Positions 19,896 to 28,559 are shown, counted from the stretch's first letter. The stretch: DNA of 64,000 nt from Methylobacterium isbiliense (GCF_022179325.1 NZ_BPQQ01000016.1:1-64000); one strand, 5' to 3'. Program-made: numbers and translations. The notes: generated by a model from the letters alone, not told the origin.

Positions 19896-20459
19896 TCACG
19901 GCCCGGATGCGTCGCCGCGGCGGGTCGCTGCCAGCGTCATGCTCGCCAGCACGCCGTCCCGCCGCACCAGCCCGTGGAAGAGCGCCGCCGCGAGATGGAG
20001 CAGGATCAGCGCGAAGAACGCCAGGGCGAGGTAGACGTGGGCGTGCCAGAGGAGGGTGCGCAGCGTATCGCTCTGCGGCAGGATCGCCGGCAGCCGCACC
20101 GGCCCGAACAGGACGATCGGGTAGGCGCTCGCCGACAGCATGCCCCAGCCGATCAGCGGCAGAGCGATCATCAGCGCGTAGAGCAGGTAGTGCGAGGCCG
20201 TCGCCGCCAGCTGCAGCGGCCGGGGCAGGTCGGCCGGCAGCGGCGGCGCGCCGGACCGCGCCCGCACGCCGAGGCGCACGAGCGCGAGGACGAGCAGCGC
20301 GATCCCGAGCGTCTTGTGGGTCGTGAACAGCGACAGGTATTGGGGTCCGACGGTCGAGACCATGCCGACGCCGATGAACAGCATGGCGAGGATTGAGGCC
20401 GCCATCACCCAGTGAAGGGCGCGCTGCAGCCGCGTGAAGGTCTGTACGGGTCCGGTCAT
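19896..20459 (-). CDS. Cytochrome b561 family protein
   Basis: The protein has 187 residues with four membrane helices. Haem-ligand histidines fit the family: His16 in RALHWVMAAS, one in TTHKTLGIALL, and two late ones in LWHAHVYLALAF and LHLAAALFHG. It would be a di-haem inner-membrane electron carrier taking electrons from quinol. It starts 22 bp after the stop of the catalase-like gene, so they are one unit. A peroxidase fed by a b561 protein is a known arrangement for SrpA-type catalase relatives. Confidence 0.92.
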   Translation of the reverse strand: MTGPVQTFTRLQRALHWVMAASILAMLFIGVGMVSTVGPQYLSLFTTHKTLGIALLVLALVRLGVRARSGAPPLPADLPRPLQLAATASHYLLYALMIALPLIGWGMLSASAYPIVLFGPVRLPAILPQSDTLRTLLWHAHVYLALAFFALILLHLAAALFHGLVRRDGVLASMTLAATRRGDASGP

Positions 20460-20481
20460 GGCTTTCGGCTCCGCGGGATCG

Positions 20482-21522
20482 TCAACGGGAGGGGTAGTGC
20501 TTCGCTTCGGCGGTGCGCAGATCGAAGGATCGCGCGTAGGCCGCCGAGCGCGCCGCCGGGAAGGGATCGTCCGAGACGCGGATGCCGTCCGGAAGCACCG
20601 TCGGGTCGAAGTTGATGTCGCGGCAGGGGCCGTCGGGCTCGGCTTCGATCCGCTGCACGACCAGGGTCCCGACCGCGACCGTGGCCCGGGTCTCCGGCCA
20701 CGCTTTGCTCGGATCCGCCGTGGGGTCACCCGGATCGGCCAGCGTCAGCTGCGCGGTCCAGCGCTGCGGCGCCTTGGCGACCCGTTCGGCGATCTCCTTC
20801 TCCAGATGATCGGGGCCGCGTGCCGCCAAATCGGCGGCGCTGATCGGCACGACGGGGCCTTGCGGCACGAAGGACCACCGGGCCGGCCGCTCGGCCCCGG
20901 AGGCCGCGACGAGCAGGAAGGTGTTGAGGCCGTTGTAGCGCTCCTCCGCGTAGCTGCCCGTGTAGGGGGCGCTCTTGGCCCAGGCGCCGAAGGCCGCGAA
21001 TTCGGGATGCGCTCCCGCGAAGGTCTTGAGGGCGTCCGGATCCTTGCTCCGCGAGGCGAGGAGAAGGTCGTAGAAGGCCTGCGGGGTCGAGACGGGGAAG
21101 ACCGGCGCGTCGATCATTGCGCTGCGCCAGACCTCGCCGTTCGCCGCCGTGATCTGCAGCCCGAGCCCGCGCACGCGGACTGTGGCGTCCGGCGCGCCCG
21201 GATCGGCCGTGCCGAGGTTGAAGCGGCCCAGCGCCGGGAAGGTGCCGGGGGCGAAGACGGCGGCGCGCGAGGCGACGCTCCCCTGCCCGTTCGACTCGAA
21301 CACGCCCGTGAAGCAGATGCCCTTGGCGTGGTTGCGGCGATGGCCGAGCGCCGGGCCGCCGGGCGGCGCGAAGGCGTCGACGAGCTTCGTCGGCGTGAGC
21401 CGACCGGGCGACAGCCAGCCGGCCGTGTAGGCGAAGCCGCCGGCCAGGGCCGTCACGACGGCACCGATGGTGGCGTAGGCTCCCAGATGGGTGCGCAGGG
21501 AAGAGGCGAGGGTCTCGCGCAT
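20482..21522 (-). CDS. Catalase-related peroxidase (SrpA-like)
   Basis: The protein has 346 residues. An N-terminal membrane or signal segment (AYATIGAVVTALAGGFAYTAG) is followed by a mini-catalase core: distal-side RRNHAKGICFTGVFESNG, FPALGRFNLGTADPGAPD, and the mid-core VFPVSTPQAFYDLLLAS. It matches the catalase-related family that acts as a haem peroxidase and lacks the large C-terminal domains of true catalases. It is likely anchored in the inner membrane, facing the periplasm. It is paired with cytochrome b561, which could donate electrons for peroxide reduction. Confidence 0.9.
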   Translation of the reverse strand: MRETLASSLRTHLGAYATIGAVVTALAGGFAYTAGWLSPGRLTPTKLVDAFAPPGGPALGHRRNHAKGICFTGVFESNGQGSVASRAAVFAPGTFPALGRFNLGTADPGAPDATVRVRGLGLQITAANGEVWRSAMIDAPVFPVSTPQAFYDLLLASRSKDPDALKTFAGAHPEFAAFGAWAKSAPYTGSYAEERYNGLNTFLLVAASGAERPARWSFVPQGPVVPISAADLAARGPDHLEKEIAERVAKAPQRWTAQLTLADPGDPTADPSKAWPETRATVAVGTLVVQRIEAEPDGPCRDINFDPTVLPDGIRVSDDPFPAARSAAYARSFDLRTAEAKHYPSR

Positions 21523-21879
21523 CTCGGATCATCCTCGGCAGAGGCCGCCGTCCCGGCGACGGGCCGGGGAGCGGGGTGATGGAGTAGCCGGTACCGGTGA
21601 CCGGCGACCGCGGCTGTCACGATTCCGGCCTTTTGGGAGCATTCCGCCGTCCCGTGCCGGCCGAAGGCAGATTCCGCACAGACCAGCGACGTCTCCGCAG
21701 CCCTGATCACGACCCGGACGTTGCGTCAAACAGACGACAGTCGATCATACCCGCGTATGACGCGGCCATATGCTTCGATACCTCCCGAGTCCTTCGATAT
21801 GAATGCCTTTCTGCTGCCCGGGACGTATCTCGTCGTGAGAGGCCGCGAAGGCGGTTCTTGCTACGAGATGAGGCTGATC
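21523..21879. other. 357-bp divergent intergenic region
   Basis: This lies between the catalase-like gene and the repeat-protein gene, which point away from each other, so it should hold both promoters. The visible elements are the ATAC-N4-GTAT palindrome at 21747-21758 and nearby AT-richer DNA (21740-21800). No gene was seen. Confidence 0.4.
21747..21758. promoter_or_regulatory. ATAC-N4-GTAT palindrome upstream of the repeat-protein gene
   Basis: ATACCCGCGTAT lies 122 bp before the repeat-protein start and shares its arms with the site at 19867. A common operator is inferred from the pairing only. Confidence 0.3.
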
Positions 21880-22209
21880 ATGTACGCTCGTTCCATCCTG
21901 CCCGTCGTGCTCCTGACCCTCACGACGAACCTGGCCATGGCGCAGGGCGCCGGCCGTGCCTACGAGTATGCCGGCAGCCACGCGGGCGGACCGGCCGACG
22001 CGCTGATCCCCAACGGGACGCCGCGTCCCGTCACCCCGCCGCCGGCGCGCGGCGCCTACGAGTATGCCGGCAGCCATGCGGGCGGACCGGCCGACGCGCT
22101 GATCCCGAACGGCACCCCGGCTCCGGTCGTCCGCCCGATGAAGGATCCCGCCTATGGCAATTCCGGCAGCCATGCCGGCGGACCGGCGGACGCGCTGATC
22201 CCCGAATAG
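21880..22209 (+). CDS. Small secreted protein made of 32-residue repeats
   Basis: The protein has 109 residues. Residues 1-21 are a signal peptide (MYARSILPVVLLTLTTNLAM, then AQ). The mature protein is almost wholly three repeats: residues 27-58, 59-90 and 91-109 (the last one cut short). Each carries the core GSHAGGPADALIP, and the first two start AYEYAGSHAGG. The start at 21880 has GAGG at good spacing; an ATG at 21868 is also in frame. The family is not recognised. One His per repeat suggests metal binding, but that is a guess. It is divergent from the catalase-like gene and shares a palindrome with the AraC gene. Confidence 0.7.
   Translation: MYARSILPVVLLTLTTNLAMAQGAGRAYEYAGSHAGGPADALIPNGTPRPVTPPPARGAYEYAGSHAGGPADALIPNGTPAPVVRPMKDPAYGNSGSHAGGPADALIPE
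21958..22209 (+). repeat. 96-bp tandem repeat (2.6 copies) inside the secreted-protein gene
   Basis: Units begin at 21958, 22054 and 22150, exactly 96 bp (32 codons) apart. The first two are nearly identical at the DNA level over the GCCTACGAGTATGCCGGCAG part, while the third keeps the GSHAGGPADALIP core only. This indicates recent duplication within the gene. Confidence 0.85.
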
Positions 22210-22363
22210 CGGCATCGGCCTTCCGCTCTCGGCCCGGGTCATCCGGGCCGATCGCTCTGACAGACCGAAGGCGGCGAGCCCCGCCGACCGGTCCGGCGAT
22301 CATGCGCCGGTCGCGCGGGCCGGGGCCGTCCGCAGAGACGCATGTTCCAGAAGGACCTCCGTC

Positions 22364-22639
22364 ATGCCCGTTTCCACAGCACCCCATTCCGTGATTCTCG
22401 CGACGATCGCCGGCCTGCTGCTCGCCAGCGGGGCGACGGCTCTGGCGGACCACCAGCGCCACGGCGTCCGGGCCGCGCGCGCGGTGCCGGCCCTGACGTC
22501 GCCCCAGTCGCGTCAGCCCTCGGCCGACCTGCTCGCGGCGGACGACGACAGCGACAATTCCAAGCGGCCGGAGCTGCCGCCCTTCGAGCAGGACAAGGCC
22601 GACGAGACCGGCGGGCCGGACCGCGCCCTCCTCCGGTAG
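22364..22639 (+). CDS. Small secreted hypothetical protein (91 aa)
   Basis: The ATG follows AGAAGGACC at proper spacing. An N-terminal signal peptide (VILATIAGLLLASGATALA) is followed by a mature part of about 63 residues that is charged and apparently disordered: HHQRHG-like start, then LLAADDDSDNSKRPELPPFE and QDKADETGG. No family is recognised. It follows the 32-residue-repeat gene by ~150 bp on the same strand and precedes the RND efflux genes. A periplasmic or secreted accessory is all that can be said. Confidence 0.6.
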   Translation: MPVSTAPHSVILATIAGLLLASGATALADHQRHGVRAARAVPALTSPQSRQPSADLLAADDDSDNSKRPELPPFEQDKADETGGPDRALLR

Positions 22640-22936
22640 CGGCCTCGACCGGACGGCACCCCTCGAAGGGCGCGACGCCAGCATCGATCGCATGACCTGC
22701 ATCGGCTGCGGAGCGGACCTTCGCCGGCCGCTCCCGATGGGACGCGTGCTACCGCATCATGTCCGCCGCCGACCCGGTGACCACGTCGGTGAGTCTGCTG
22801 GGGCATGCCGACGCGGCCAAAGGCGAGCCAGGGCGGCTCAACTCCTGTTGATTTGCTGCGATGCGGGAAAGTGCTCTATCGCCTCTCCCGTCATGCCGTT
22901 GGGTCAGACCTGCGCGCTTCAGGAGGGCGATCGCCG
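22640..22936 (+). other. Gap before the RND operon, no gene seen
   Basis: About 297 bp. It should contain the promoter of the efflux operon. A short Cys/Arg-rich open frame crosses it, but it lacks a ribosome site and overlaps the efflux start, so it is not called. No TetR-type operator palindrome was recognised. Confidence 0.35.
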
Positions 22937-24097
22937 ATGAGACGCTGGCTGACCACCGCCCTGGCTCTCGCAGCGCTCGGCGCGGTCGGCTTCGGCCTGC
23001 ACGGCCGCACCGGCCCGGTGCCGACCCGGGAGGCCGCCTCCCCTGCGCCCGTCCCGGTCGTCACGGGGAGCGTCGCGCAGCACGACGTCCCGCTCGTCCT
23101 CACCGGGATCGGAACGGTCCAGGCCCTCAACACCGCCGCCATCCGCAGCCAGGTCACGGGCATTCTGGAGAGCGTCGACTTCACCGAGGGACAGGCGGTC
23201 AGGCGCGGCGACGTGCTGGCGCGGATCGACCCGCGCGTCTTCCAGGCGCAGCTCGATCAGGCCCAGGCCCAGCTGGCGCGCGACCAAGCGCTTCTGGCCA
23301 ACCAGCAGACGAATCTCGGGCGCGACGAACCGCTCCTGCAGCGCGGCTTCGCCACCGACGAGCGGGTCACCGGCGAGCGCGCCCAGGTCGCGCAGACGCA
23401 GAGCAGCCTGAAGGCCGACCAAGCCGCAATCGACCTCGCCCGGACGCAGCTCGACTTCGCGACCCTGCGCGCGCCCTTCGACGGCGTCACGGGCCTGCGC
23501 CTGATCGATCCGGGCAACATCATCCGCCCGACCGACGCCACCGGGATCGTGGTGCTGACACAGGTCCAGCCGATCAGCGTCGTCTTCACCCTGCCCGCCG
23601 CCGAGATCGCGGCCGTGCAGGCGGCCCTGGCGCGCGGGCCGGTGCAGGCGGTCGCCTACGACCCGTCCGGGACGCGGCCGCTCGACACCGGTACGCTGCT
23701 CCTCATCAACAACCAAGCGGACGCCAATACCGGCACGGTGCAGCTCAAGGCGACCTTCCCGAACGCGGACAGGCAGCTCTGGCCGGGCACCTTCGTCAAC
23801 GTGGCGGTGACGACCCAGACCGTGCGCGACGCGCTGACCGTCCCGGCCGATGCCGTGCAGCAGAACGACCACGGTCCGTACGTGTTCGTGGTCGGTGCGG
23901 ATCGGACGGTCTCGCTCCAGCCCGTCCAGGTCGCGCAACGCCAGCGCGGCACGGTCCTGATCGCGTCCGGCCTGAAGGCCGGCGAGATCGTGGTAGTGCA
24001 GGGCCAGTACCGGCTCACGCCAGGCACGGCGGTGGTTGACGCGCCGGCCTCGGCCGTTCCGAACACCACCACGGCGAGCGCGGGGATGCTGCCATGA
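22937..24097 (+). CDS. RND efflux periplasmic adaptor (MdtA-like)
   Basis: The protein has 386 residues, starting at an ATG after CAGGAGGGC. One N-terminal membrane or signal segment is followed by the adaptor fold: beta-barrel/lipoyl entry (AIRSQVTGILESVDFTEGQA; VRRGDVLARIDPR), an alpha-hairpin rich in QAQAQLARDQALL, and the second lipoyl half (LDFATLRAPFDGVTGLRLID). It links the inner-membrane pump to an outer-membrane duct. The stop overlaps the pump start by 4 bp. The closest pattern is MdtA of multidrug pumps; the substrate is not predictable. Confidence 0.93.
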   Translation: MRRWLTTALALAALGAVGFGLHGRTGPVPTREAASPAPVPVVTGSVAQHDVPLVLTGIGTVQALNTAAIRSQVTGILESVDFTEGQAVRRGDVLARIDPRVFQAQLDQAQAQLARDQALLANQQTNLGRDEPLLQRGFATDERVTGERAQVAQTQSSLKADQAAIDLARTQLDFATLRAPFDGVTGLRLIDPGNIIRPTDATGIVVLTQVQPISVVFTLPAAEIAAVQAALARGPVQAVAYDPSGTRPLDTGTLLLINNQADANTGTVQLKATFPNADRQLWPGTFVNVAVTTQTVRDALTVPADAVQQNDHGPYVFVVGADRTVSLQPVQVAQRQRGTVLIASGLKAGEIVVVQGQYRLTPGTAVVDAPASAVPNTTTASAGMLP

Positions 24098-27000
24098 GCC
24101 TCTCGGCTCCCTTCATCACGCGTCCGATCGCCACCGCGCTCCTGATGCTGGCGATCGTGGTGCTGGGGGCGATCAGCTACACGCAGCTTCCCGTCGCGGC
24201 GCTGCCGAACATCGACTCGCCGACCATCCAGGTGACCGCCCAGCTTCCGGGCGCCGATCCGAACACGGTCGCCTCCTCGGTCGCCACCCAGCTCGAGCGC
24301 CAGCTCGGCCAGATCCCCGGCCTCACCCAGATGACGTCGAGCAGCGGCACCGGCTTCACCCAGATCACCCTGCAGTTCGACCGCAGCCGCACCATCGATT
24401 CCGCGGCGGGCGACGTGCAGGCGGCGATCAACGCCACTCAGGGCCAGCTCCCGGCCGCCCTCCTCAGCCCGCCGACCTACCGCAAGACCAACCCGGCCGA
24501 CACGCCGATCCTTCTCATCGCGCTCACCTCGGACGTGCTGCCGATCATGACGGTGAGCGACTACGCGAACTCGATCCTGGCCCAGAAGATCTCGCAGGTC
24601 CCGGGCGTCGGCCTCGTCGGGGTCGGCGGCCTGCAGAGCCCGGCCCTGCGCATCCAGGTCAACCCCGCGCAGCTCGCCGCCCAGAACCTCGATTTCGAGA
24701 CCGTCCGCACGGCGCTCGCCAACCTGACGGTGCTCCAGCCCAAGGGCCAGCTCTACGGCCGCCAGCAGGCGATCGCCCTCCAGACCAACGACCAGCTGAC
24801 CACCGCCGAGGGCTTCGCGGAGGGGATCATCGCCTACCGCAACGGCGCGCCGATCCGCGTCCGCGACATCGGCCGGGTGGTCAAGGCCCCGCAGGACACC
24901 ACGCTCGCCGGCTGGCTGAACGACAAGCCCGCCGTGCTGCTCAGCGTCCAGCGCCAGCCGGGCGCCAACGTCGTCGCCACGGTGGCGGCGATCAGGGCGG
25001 CCCTGCCGCAGCTGCAGGCCGCCCTGCCGCCCGGCATCCGGGTCGAGGTCGTCTCCGACCGCACGCAGACGATCCAGGCGAGCCTGGAGGACGTGAAGTT
25101 CACGCTCCTCCTCACCATCGCCCTCGTGGTCGGGGTGATCGCCCTGTTCCTGCGCCGGCTGTGGGCGACCGCCATCCCGGCCATCGCGGTGCCGATCTCG
25201 CTCGTGGGCACCTTCGCGGTGATGCAGGCCCTCGGCTACTCGCTCGACAACCTGTCGCTCATGGCCCTGACCATCGCGATCGGCTTCGTGGTCGACGACG
25301 CTATCGTGATGGTCGAGACCATCGTGCGCCACATCGAGGAGGGCGCGACGCCGATGCAGGCCGCCCTCGACGGGTCCCGCGAGATCGGCTTCACCATCCT
25401 GTCGATCTCGATCTCGCTCGTCGCGGTGTTCATCCCGCTCTTTCTGATGGGCGGCGTCGTCGGCCTCCTGTTTCGCGAGTTCGCCGTCACCGTGGCGGTG
25501 TCGATCCTCGTCTCGGTGGTGGTGTCGCTGACGCTGACCCCGATGCTCGGCGCGCGGCTGCTCCCGGCCCACGAGGCCGCCCCGGGGCGGGTCTCCCGGC
25601 TGCTCGAACGCGGCCTCACCGCCCTGACCGAGGCCTACGGGCGGGCCCTGAACGTCGTGCTGCGCCACCGCCTCGTGACGCTCCTGACCTTCTTCGCCAC
25701 GCTGGCGCTCACCGGGCTCCTGTTCGTGATGATTCCGAAGGGCTTCGTCCCGCAGCAGGATACCGGCCTGATCGTCGGCATCAGCGAGGCCGCGCAGGAC
25801 GTCTCGCCCGCGGGCATGCGCCAGCGTCAGCAGGCGATCCTGGCCCTCGCCGCCCGCGACCCGGCCGTCGCCACGGCGGTCGGCTTCATCGGCCCGGGCG
25901 GAGCGACCGTCACGGAGAACAACGGGCGCGTCTTCCTCACGCTGAAGCCGAAGGGCGAGCGGGACGTCACCGCCGACGAGGTCATCGCCCGGCTCTCGAA
26001 GGTCCTCCAGCAGGTCCAGGGCATCACGCTCTTCATGCAGGCCGCACAGGACATCACGATCGGCGGCCGCCTGTCGAAGACGCAGTACCAGTACACGCTG
26101 ACCGGCGTGAACCGCGACGAGCTGAACCTCACCGCGCCGAAGGTTCTGGCGGCGCTGAAGACGTTGCCGGAACTGACCGGCGTCGCGAGCGACCAGCAAT
26201 CGGCGGCGCGCACGCTCACGATCGAGATCGACCGCGCCGCCGCCGCGCGCCTCGGGATCGACCCGGCCCTCGTCGACGACACCCTCTACGATGCGTTCGG
26301 CCAGCGCCACGTGGCGCGGATCTACACGGCGCTCAACCAGTACTACGCGATCCTGGAGGTCGACCCCGCCTATCAGCTCGGCCCCGGCGCGCTGGATCGG
26401 ATCTACGTCTGGTCGCAGAGCAACACGGCGGTGCCGATCAGCCAGATCGCGCGGCTCGTGCCGGGCGTCGCCCCGGCGGCGGTCAACCACCAGGGCCAGT
26501 TCCCCTCGGTGACCCTGAGCTTCAACCTAGCGCCGGGCGCCACGATCGGCGCGGCGGTGGCCGCGGTGCAGCGGGCGACCGCGGCGCTGCACCTGCCGGG
26601 CTCCATCGCGACGGGCTTCCAGGGCAACGCGCAGGCCTTCCAGGCGTCGCTGTCGAGCACGCCGCCGCTGATCCTGGCGGCCCTGTTCGCCGTCTACGTC
26701 ATCCTCGGCATGCTCTACGAGAGCACCATCCACCCGATCACCATCCTGTCGACGCTGCGCTCGGCGGGGCTGGGCGCGCTGGCGACGCTGATGCTGGTCG
26801 GCCGGCCCCTCGACCTGATCGGGATCATCGGCCTCATCCTGCTCATCGGCATCGTCAAGAAGAACGGCATCATGCTCGTCGACGTGGCGATCGCGGCGCA
26901 GCGCCAGGGCCACGCCCCGCCCGAGCAGGCGATCCACGACGCCTGCCTGCTGCGCTTCCGGCCGATCCTGATGACGACGCTCTGCGCGCTCCTCGGCGGC

Positions 27001-27192
27001 GTGCCGCTGATGCTCGGGACCGGCACGGGCGCGGAGATCCGCCAGCCGCTGGGCTACGCCATCGTCGGCGGCCTGCTCGTGTCGCAGGTGCTCACGCTGT
27101 TCACGACGCCGGTCGTCTACCTGTACATGGAGCGCCTGAGCCAGTGGCTCGCGTCGCGCGCGCGGCCAATGCGGGACCTGCCGACGGCCTGA
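24094..27192 (+). CDS. RND multidrug efflux pump (HAE1 / MdtB-MdtC type)
   Basis: The protein has 1032 residues, full length for an RND trimer subunit. The N-terminal TM1 is followed by PNIDSPTIQVTAQLPGADP, and the porter domains are complete. The proton-relay Asp pair is visible in TM4 as AIGFVVDDAIVMVE, and GIVKKNGIMLVDVA lies in TM10-12. It exports amphipathic compounds by proton antiport. Only one pump gene is present; MdtABC systems have two, so this may work as a homotrimer. No outer-membrane factor follows in the operon, so a TolC-type protein must come from elsewhere. Confidence 0.95.
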   Translation: MSLSAPFITRPIATALLMLAIVVLGAISYTQLPVAALPNIDSPTIQVTAQLPGADPNTVASSVATQLERQLGQIPGLTQMTSSSGTGFTQITLQFDRSRTIDSAAGDVQAAINATQGQLPAALLSPPTYRKTNPADTPILLIALTSDVLPIMTVSDYANSILAQKISQVPGVGLVGVGGLQSPALRIQVNPAQLAAQNLDFETVRTALANLTVLQPKGQLYGRQQAIALQTNDQLTTAEGFAEGIIAYRNGAPIRVRDIGRVVKAPQDTTLAGWLNDKPAVLLSVQRQPGANVVATVAAIRAALPQLQAALPPGIRVEVVSDRTQTIQASLEDVKFTLLLTIALVVGVIALFLRRLWATAIPAIAVPISLVGTFAVMQALGYSLDNLSLMALTIAIGFVVDDAIVMVETIVRHIEEGATPMQAALDGSREIGFTILSISISLVAVFIPLFLMGGVVGLLFREFAVTVAVSILVSVVVSLTLTPMLGARLLPAHEAAPGRVSRLLERGLTALTEAYGRALNVVLRHRLVTLLTFFATLALTGLLFVMIPKGFVPQQDTGLIVGISEAAQDVSPAGMRQRQQAILALAARDPAVATAVGFIGPGGATVTENNGRVFLTLKPKGERDVTADEVIARLSKVLQQVQGITLFMQAAQDITIGGRLSKTQYQYTLTGVNRDELNLTAPKVLAALKTLPELTGVASDQQSAARTLTIEIDRAAAARLGIDPALVDDTLYDAFGQRHVARIYTALNQYYAILEVDPAYQLGPGALDRIYVWSQSNTAVPISQIARLVPGVAPAAVNHQGQFPSVTLSFNLAPGATIGAAVAAVQRATAALHLPGSIATGFQGNAQAFQASLSSTPPLILAALFAVYVILGMLYESTIHPITILSTLRSAGLGALATLMLVGRPLDLIGIIGLILLIGIVKKNGIMLVDVAIAAQRQGHAPPEQAIHDACLLRFRPILMTTLCALLGGVPLMLGTGTGAEIRQPLGYAIVGGLLVSQVLTLFTTPVVYLYMERLSQWLASRARPMRDLPTA

Positions 27193-27351
27193 TCGTCCAG
27201 CCCCGAGCGGCTCTTCGGGCCGCTGCACCTGTTCGGCAACGCGCATCGATCCCCTGCCGCCGATCTCCGCCCGGCATCGGCAGCATGATCCGGATCACGG
27301 AAGACGATCCCGCGTGCGCGCAGGATTCAGCCTGCCTCGACCGATACCATC

Positions 27352-27411
27352 GGCCCGGGATGCCGACGCATCGATCTCGATCCCGGGCTTGCCCGGGATC
27401 GAAGGGGCCGT
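27352..27411. repeat. Palindromic dispersed repeat, copy 2
   Basis: Nearly identical to 541-600. The inner 11-bp inverted repeat (27378-27388 / 27391-27401) is intact with loop TT instead of AA, so the stem is conserved while the loop changes. The flanks differ from copy 1, which marks the unit as ~60 bp. Confidence 0.8.
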
Positions 27412-27432
27412 CGAGCCATCTCGCCGTGTCGA

Positions 27433-27488
27433 ATTCAAGCCGAGGGCTTGAAGCCAAGGACTTGAAGCTAAGGGCTTGAAGCCGAGGG
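27433..27488. repeat. 14-bp tandem repeat, four units
   Basis: The unit CTTGAAGCCGAGGG is repeated at 27433 (two mismatches at its start), 27447, 27461 and 27475, with a partial fifth at 27489. The 14-bp period is not a multiple of three, so it is non-coding. Each unit contains a small AAGCC/GGCTT self-complementary core. Confidence 0.75.
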
Positions 27489-27512
27489 CTTGGCGCCACG
27501 TCGAGAGCGGCA

Positions 27513-27537
27513 CAACGGTCATGGGTCATGACCGTTG
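27513..27537. other. Perfect 11-bp inverted repeat with 3-nt loop
   Basis: CAACGGTCATG, GGT, then the exact complement. It directly follows the tandem repeat and overlaps the start of the RTX-like remnant. It has the geometry of a strong hairpin or an operator; there is no T-tract after it. Confidence 0.5.
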
Positions 27538-27599
27538 GTATGATCCAGGTCTTCGGGCAGGGCGGCAACGACACCGTCCTGGGCGGGACCGGTCGCGCA
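27528..27599 (+). pseudogene. Possible 5' remnant of an RTX (Ca-binding repeat) protein gene
   Basis: The frame from ATG 27528 (or 27540) reads IQVFGQGGNDTVLGGTG, which matches the beginning of hemolysin-type calcium-binding proteins (GGxGxDx nonapeptides). The similarity ends after about 20 codons and the frame then runs antisense over the AraC gene. I read it as the truncated 5' end of a lost RTX gene. It could also be chance. Confidence 0.35.
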
Positions 27600-27689
27600 G
27601 GGCTCATCTCCGACGGCGAGCCGGCGGGTATCCCCTCACGTCGAGCGGACCTGGCGGCGACCGGACGCGACCACGGTGCGGCGCGTCCG

Positions 27690-28559
27690 CTACGGGAGAT
27701 CCAGGCGGCGCCGGTAGGCGGAAGGCGCGGCGCCGACGATCGACCGGAAGCTGCGGGCGAACGCCGTGGGGCTGGCGAAGCCCACCTCGAGCGCGATCAC
27801 GGCGATCGGCAGGTCGCCCGCGCGCAGCAGATCGACCGCACGGGCCACGCGGCGCCGCGTGACGTAGGCGAGCGGCGTCTCCCCGGTCGTCGCCCGGAAG
27901 GCACGGTGGAAATAGCCCTCGGACAGCCCCGCCAGGGCCGCGAGCGCGCCGATCCGGATCGGCCCGCCCAGGTGCTCCTCCACGTGTTCGGCGATGCGGC
28001 GCATCTGCCGGGCGGTGAGCCGCAGCGGGCGCTCGGGCGGCACGCCCGCTGCGCCGAACCGGCGGGCCAGATAGGCTCCCAGCAGCGCCGAGACCGTGTC
28101 GCAATAGGTGCCGTCGAGGGCGCCGTCGCGGCGGTGCAGCCGGTCGAGTTCTGCCAGCAGGCCGTGCAGGACCGGGTCCTCGACGCAGCAGAAGGACGGC
28201 ACCGACGCGGCGGCTCCCGGCGCCAGCGTCAGCGAGGCCCAGTGCCAGGCCACCCCGCGCAGGCGCAGGCTGCGCGCGCAGCCCGCCGGCAGGAACGAGA
28301 CCGCGCCCGGCCGGTCGGGGCCGTCGTAGCGCCGCCCGTCCGCGTTCGCCATCTCGTGCCGCTCGGCCCCGCCGCGCAGCGTCGTCATCAGGATCGGCGC
28401 GGCGGACAGGATCGTGCCCTCCACCGCCGCCGTGTAGGGCCGCGCCGCCGCCTGGAACAGGCCGCCGTCCCAGGCGAAGCTGCGCCAGTCGTCGGGGGGC
28501 GGCGTGACGCGGCCCGGATAGAGGCGGTCGCGGTCGGCGGAGTTCATGGATGGGGACAT
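27690..28559 (-). CDS. AraC-family transcriptional regulator
   Basis: The protein has 289 residues. An N-terminal ~170-residue ligand/dimer part (RPYTAAVEGTILSAAPILM; FLPAGCARSLRLRG) is followed by an AraC DNA-binding domain at ~185-285: LTARQMRRIAEHVEEHLGG, LAGLSEGYFHRAFRATTGET and VGFASPTAFARSFRSIVGA. It is divergent from the Tat-exported aldo/keto reductase, with a 159-bp shared intergenic region, and is its likely regulator. A second in-frame ATG at 28547 could be the true start. Confidence 0.88.
   Translation of the reverse strand: MSPSMNSADRDRLYPGRVTPPPDDWRSFAWDGGLFQAAARPYTAAVEGTILSAAPILMTTLRGGAERHEMANADGRRYDGPDRPGAVSFLPAGCARSLRLRGVAWHWASLTLAPGAAASVPSFCCVEDPVLHGLLAELDRLHRRDGALDGTYCDTVSALLGAYLARRFGAAGVPPERPLRLTARQMRRIAEHVEEHLGGPIRIGALAALAGLSEGYFHRAFRATTGETPLAYVTRRRVARAVDLLRAGDLPIAVIALEVGFASPTAFARSFRSIVGAAPSAYRRRLDLP

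Larger units (their letters stand above)
27193..27689. other. 497-bp repeat-rich non-coding patch
   Basis: After the RND pump stop, this region holds, in order, a copy of the 60-bp palindromic repeat, a 14-bp tandem repeat, an 11-bp perfect inverted repeat and a short RTX-like coding remnant, each listed separately. It looks like a site of repeated insertion and decay between two convergent genes. Confidence 0.6.

Noticed and set aside
22692-22940. 82-codon Cys-containing frame before the RND adaptor
   Set aside because: No ribosome site, and it overlaps the well-supported adaptor start.
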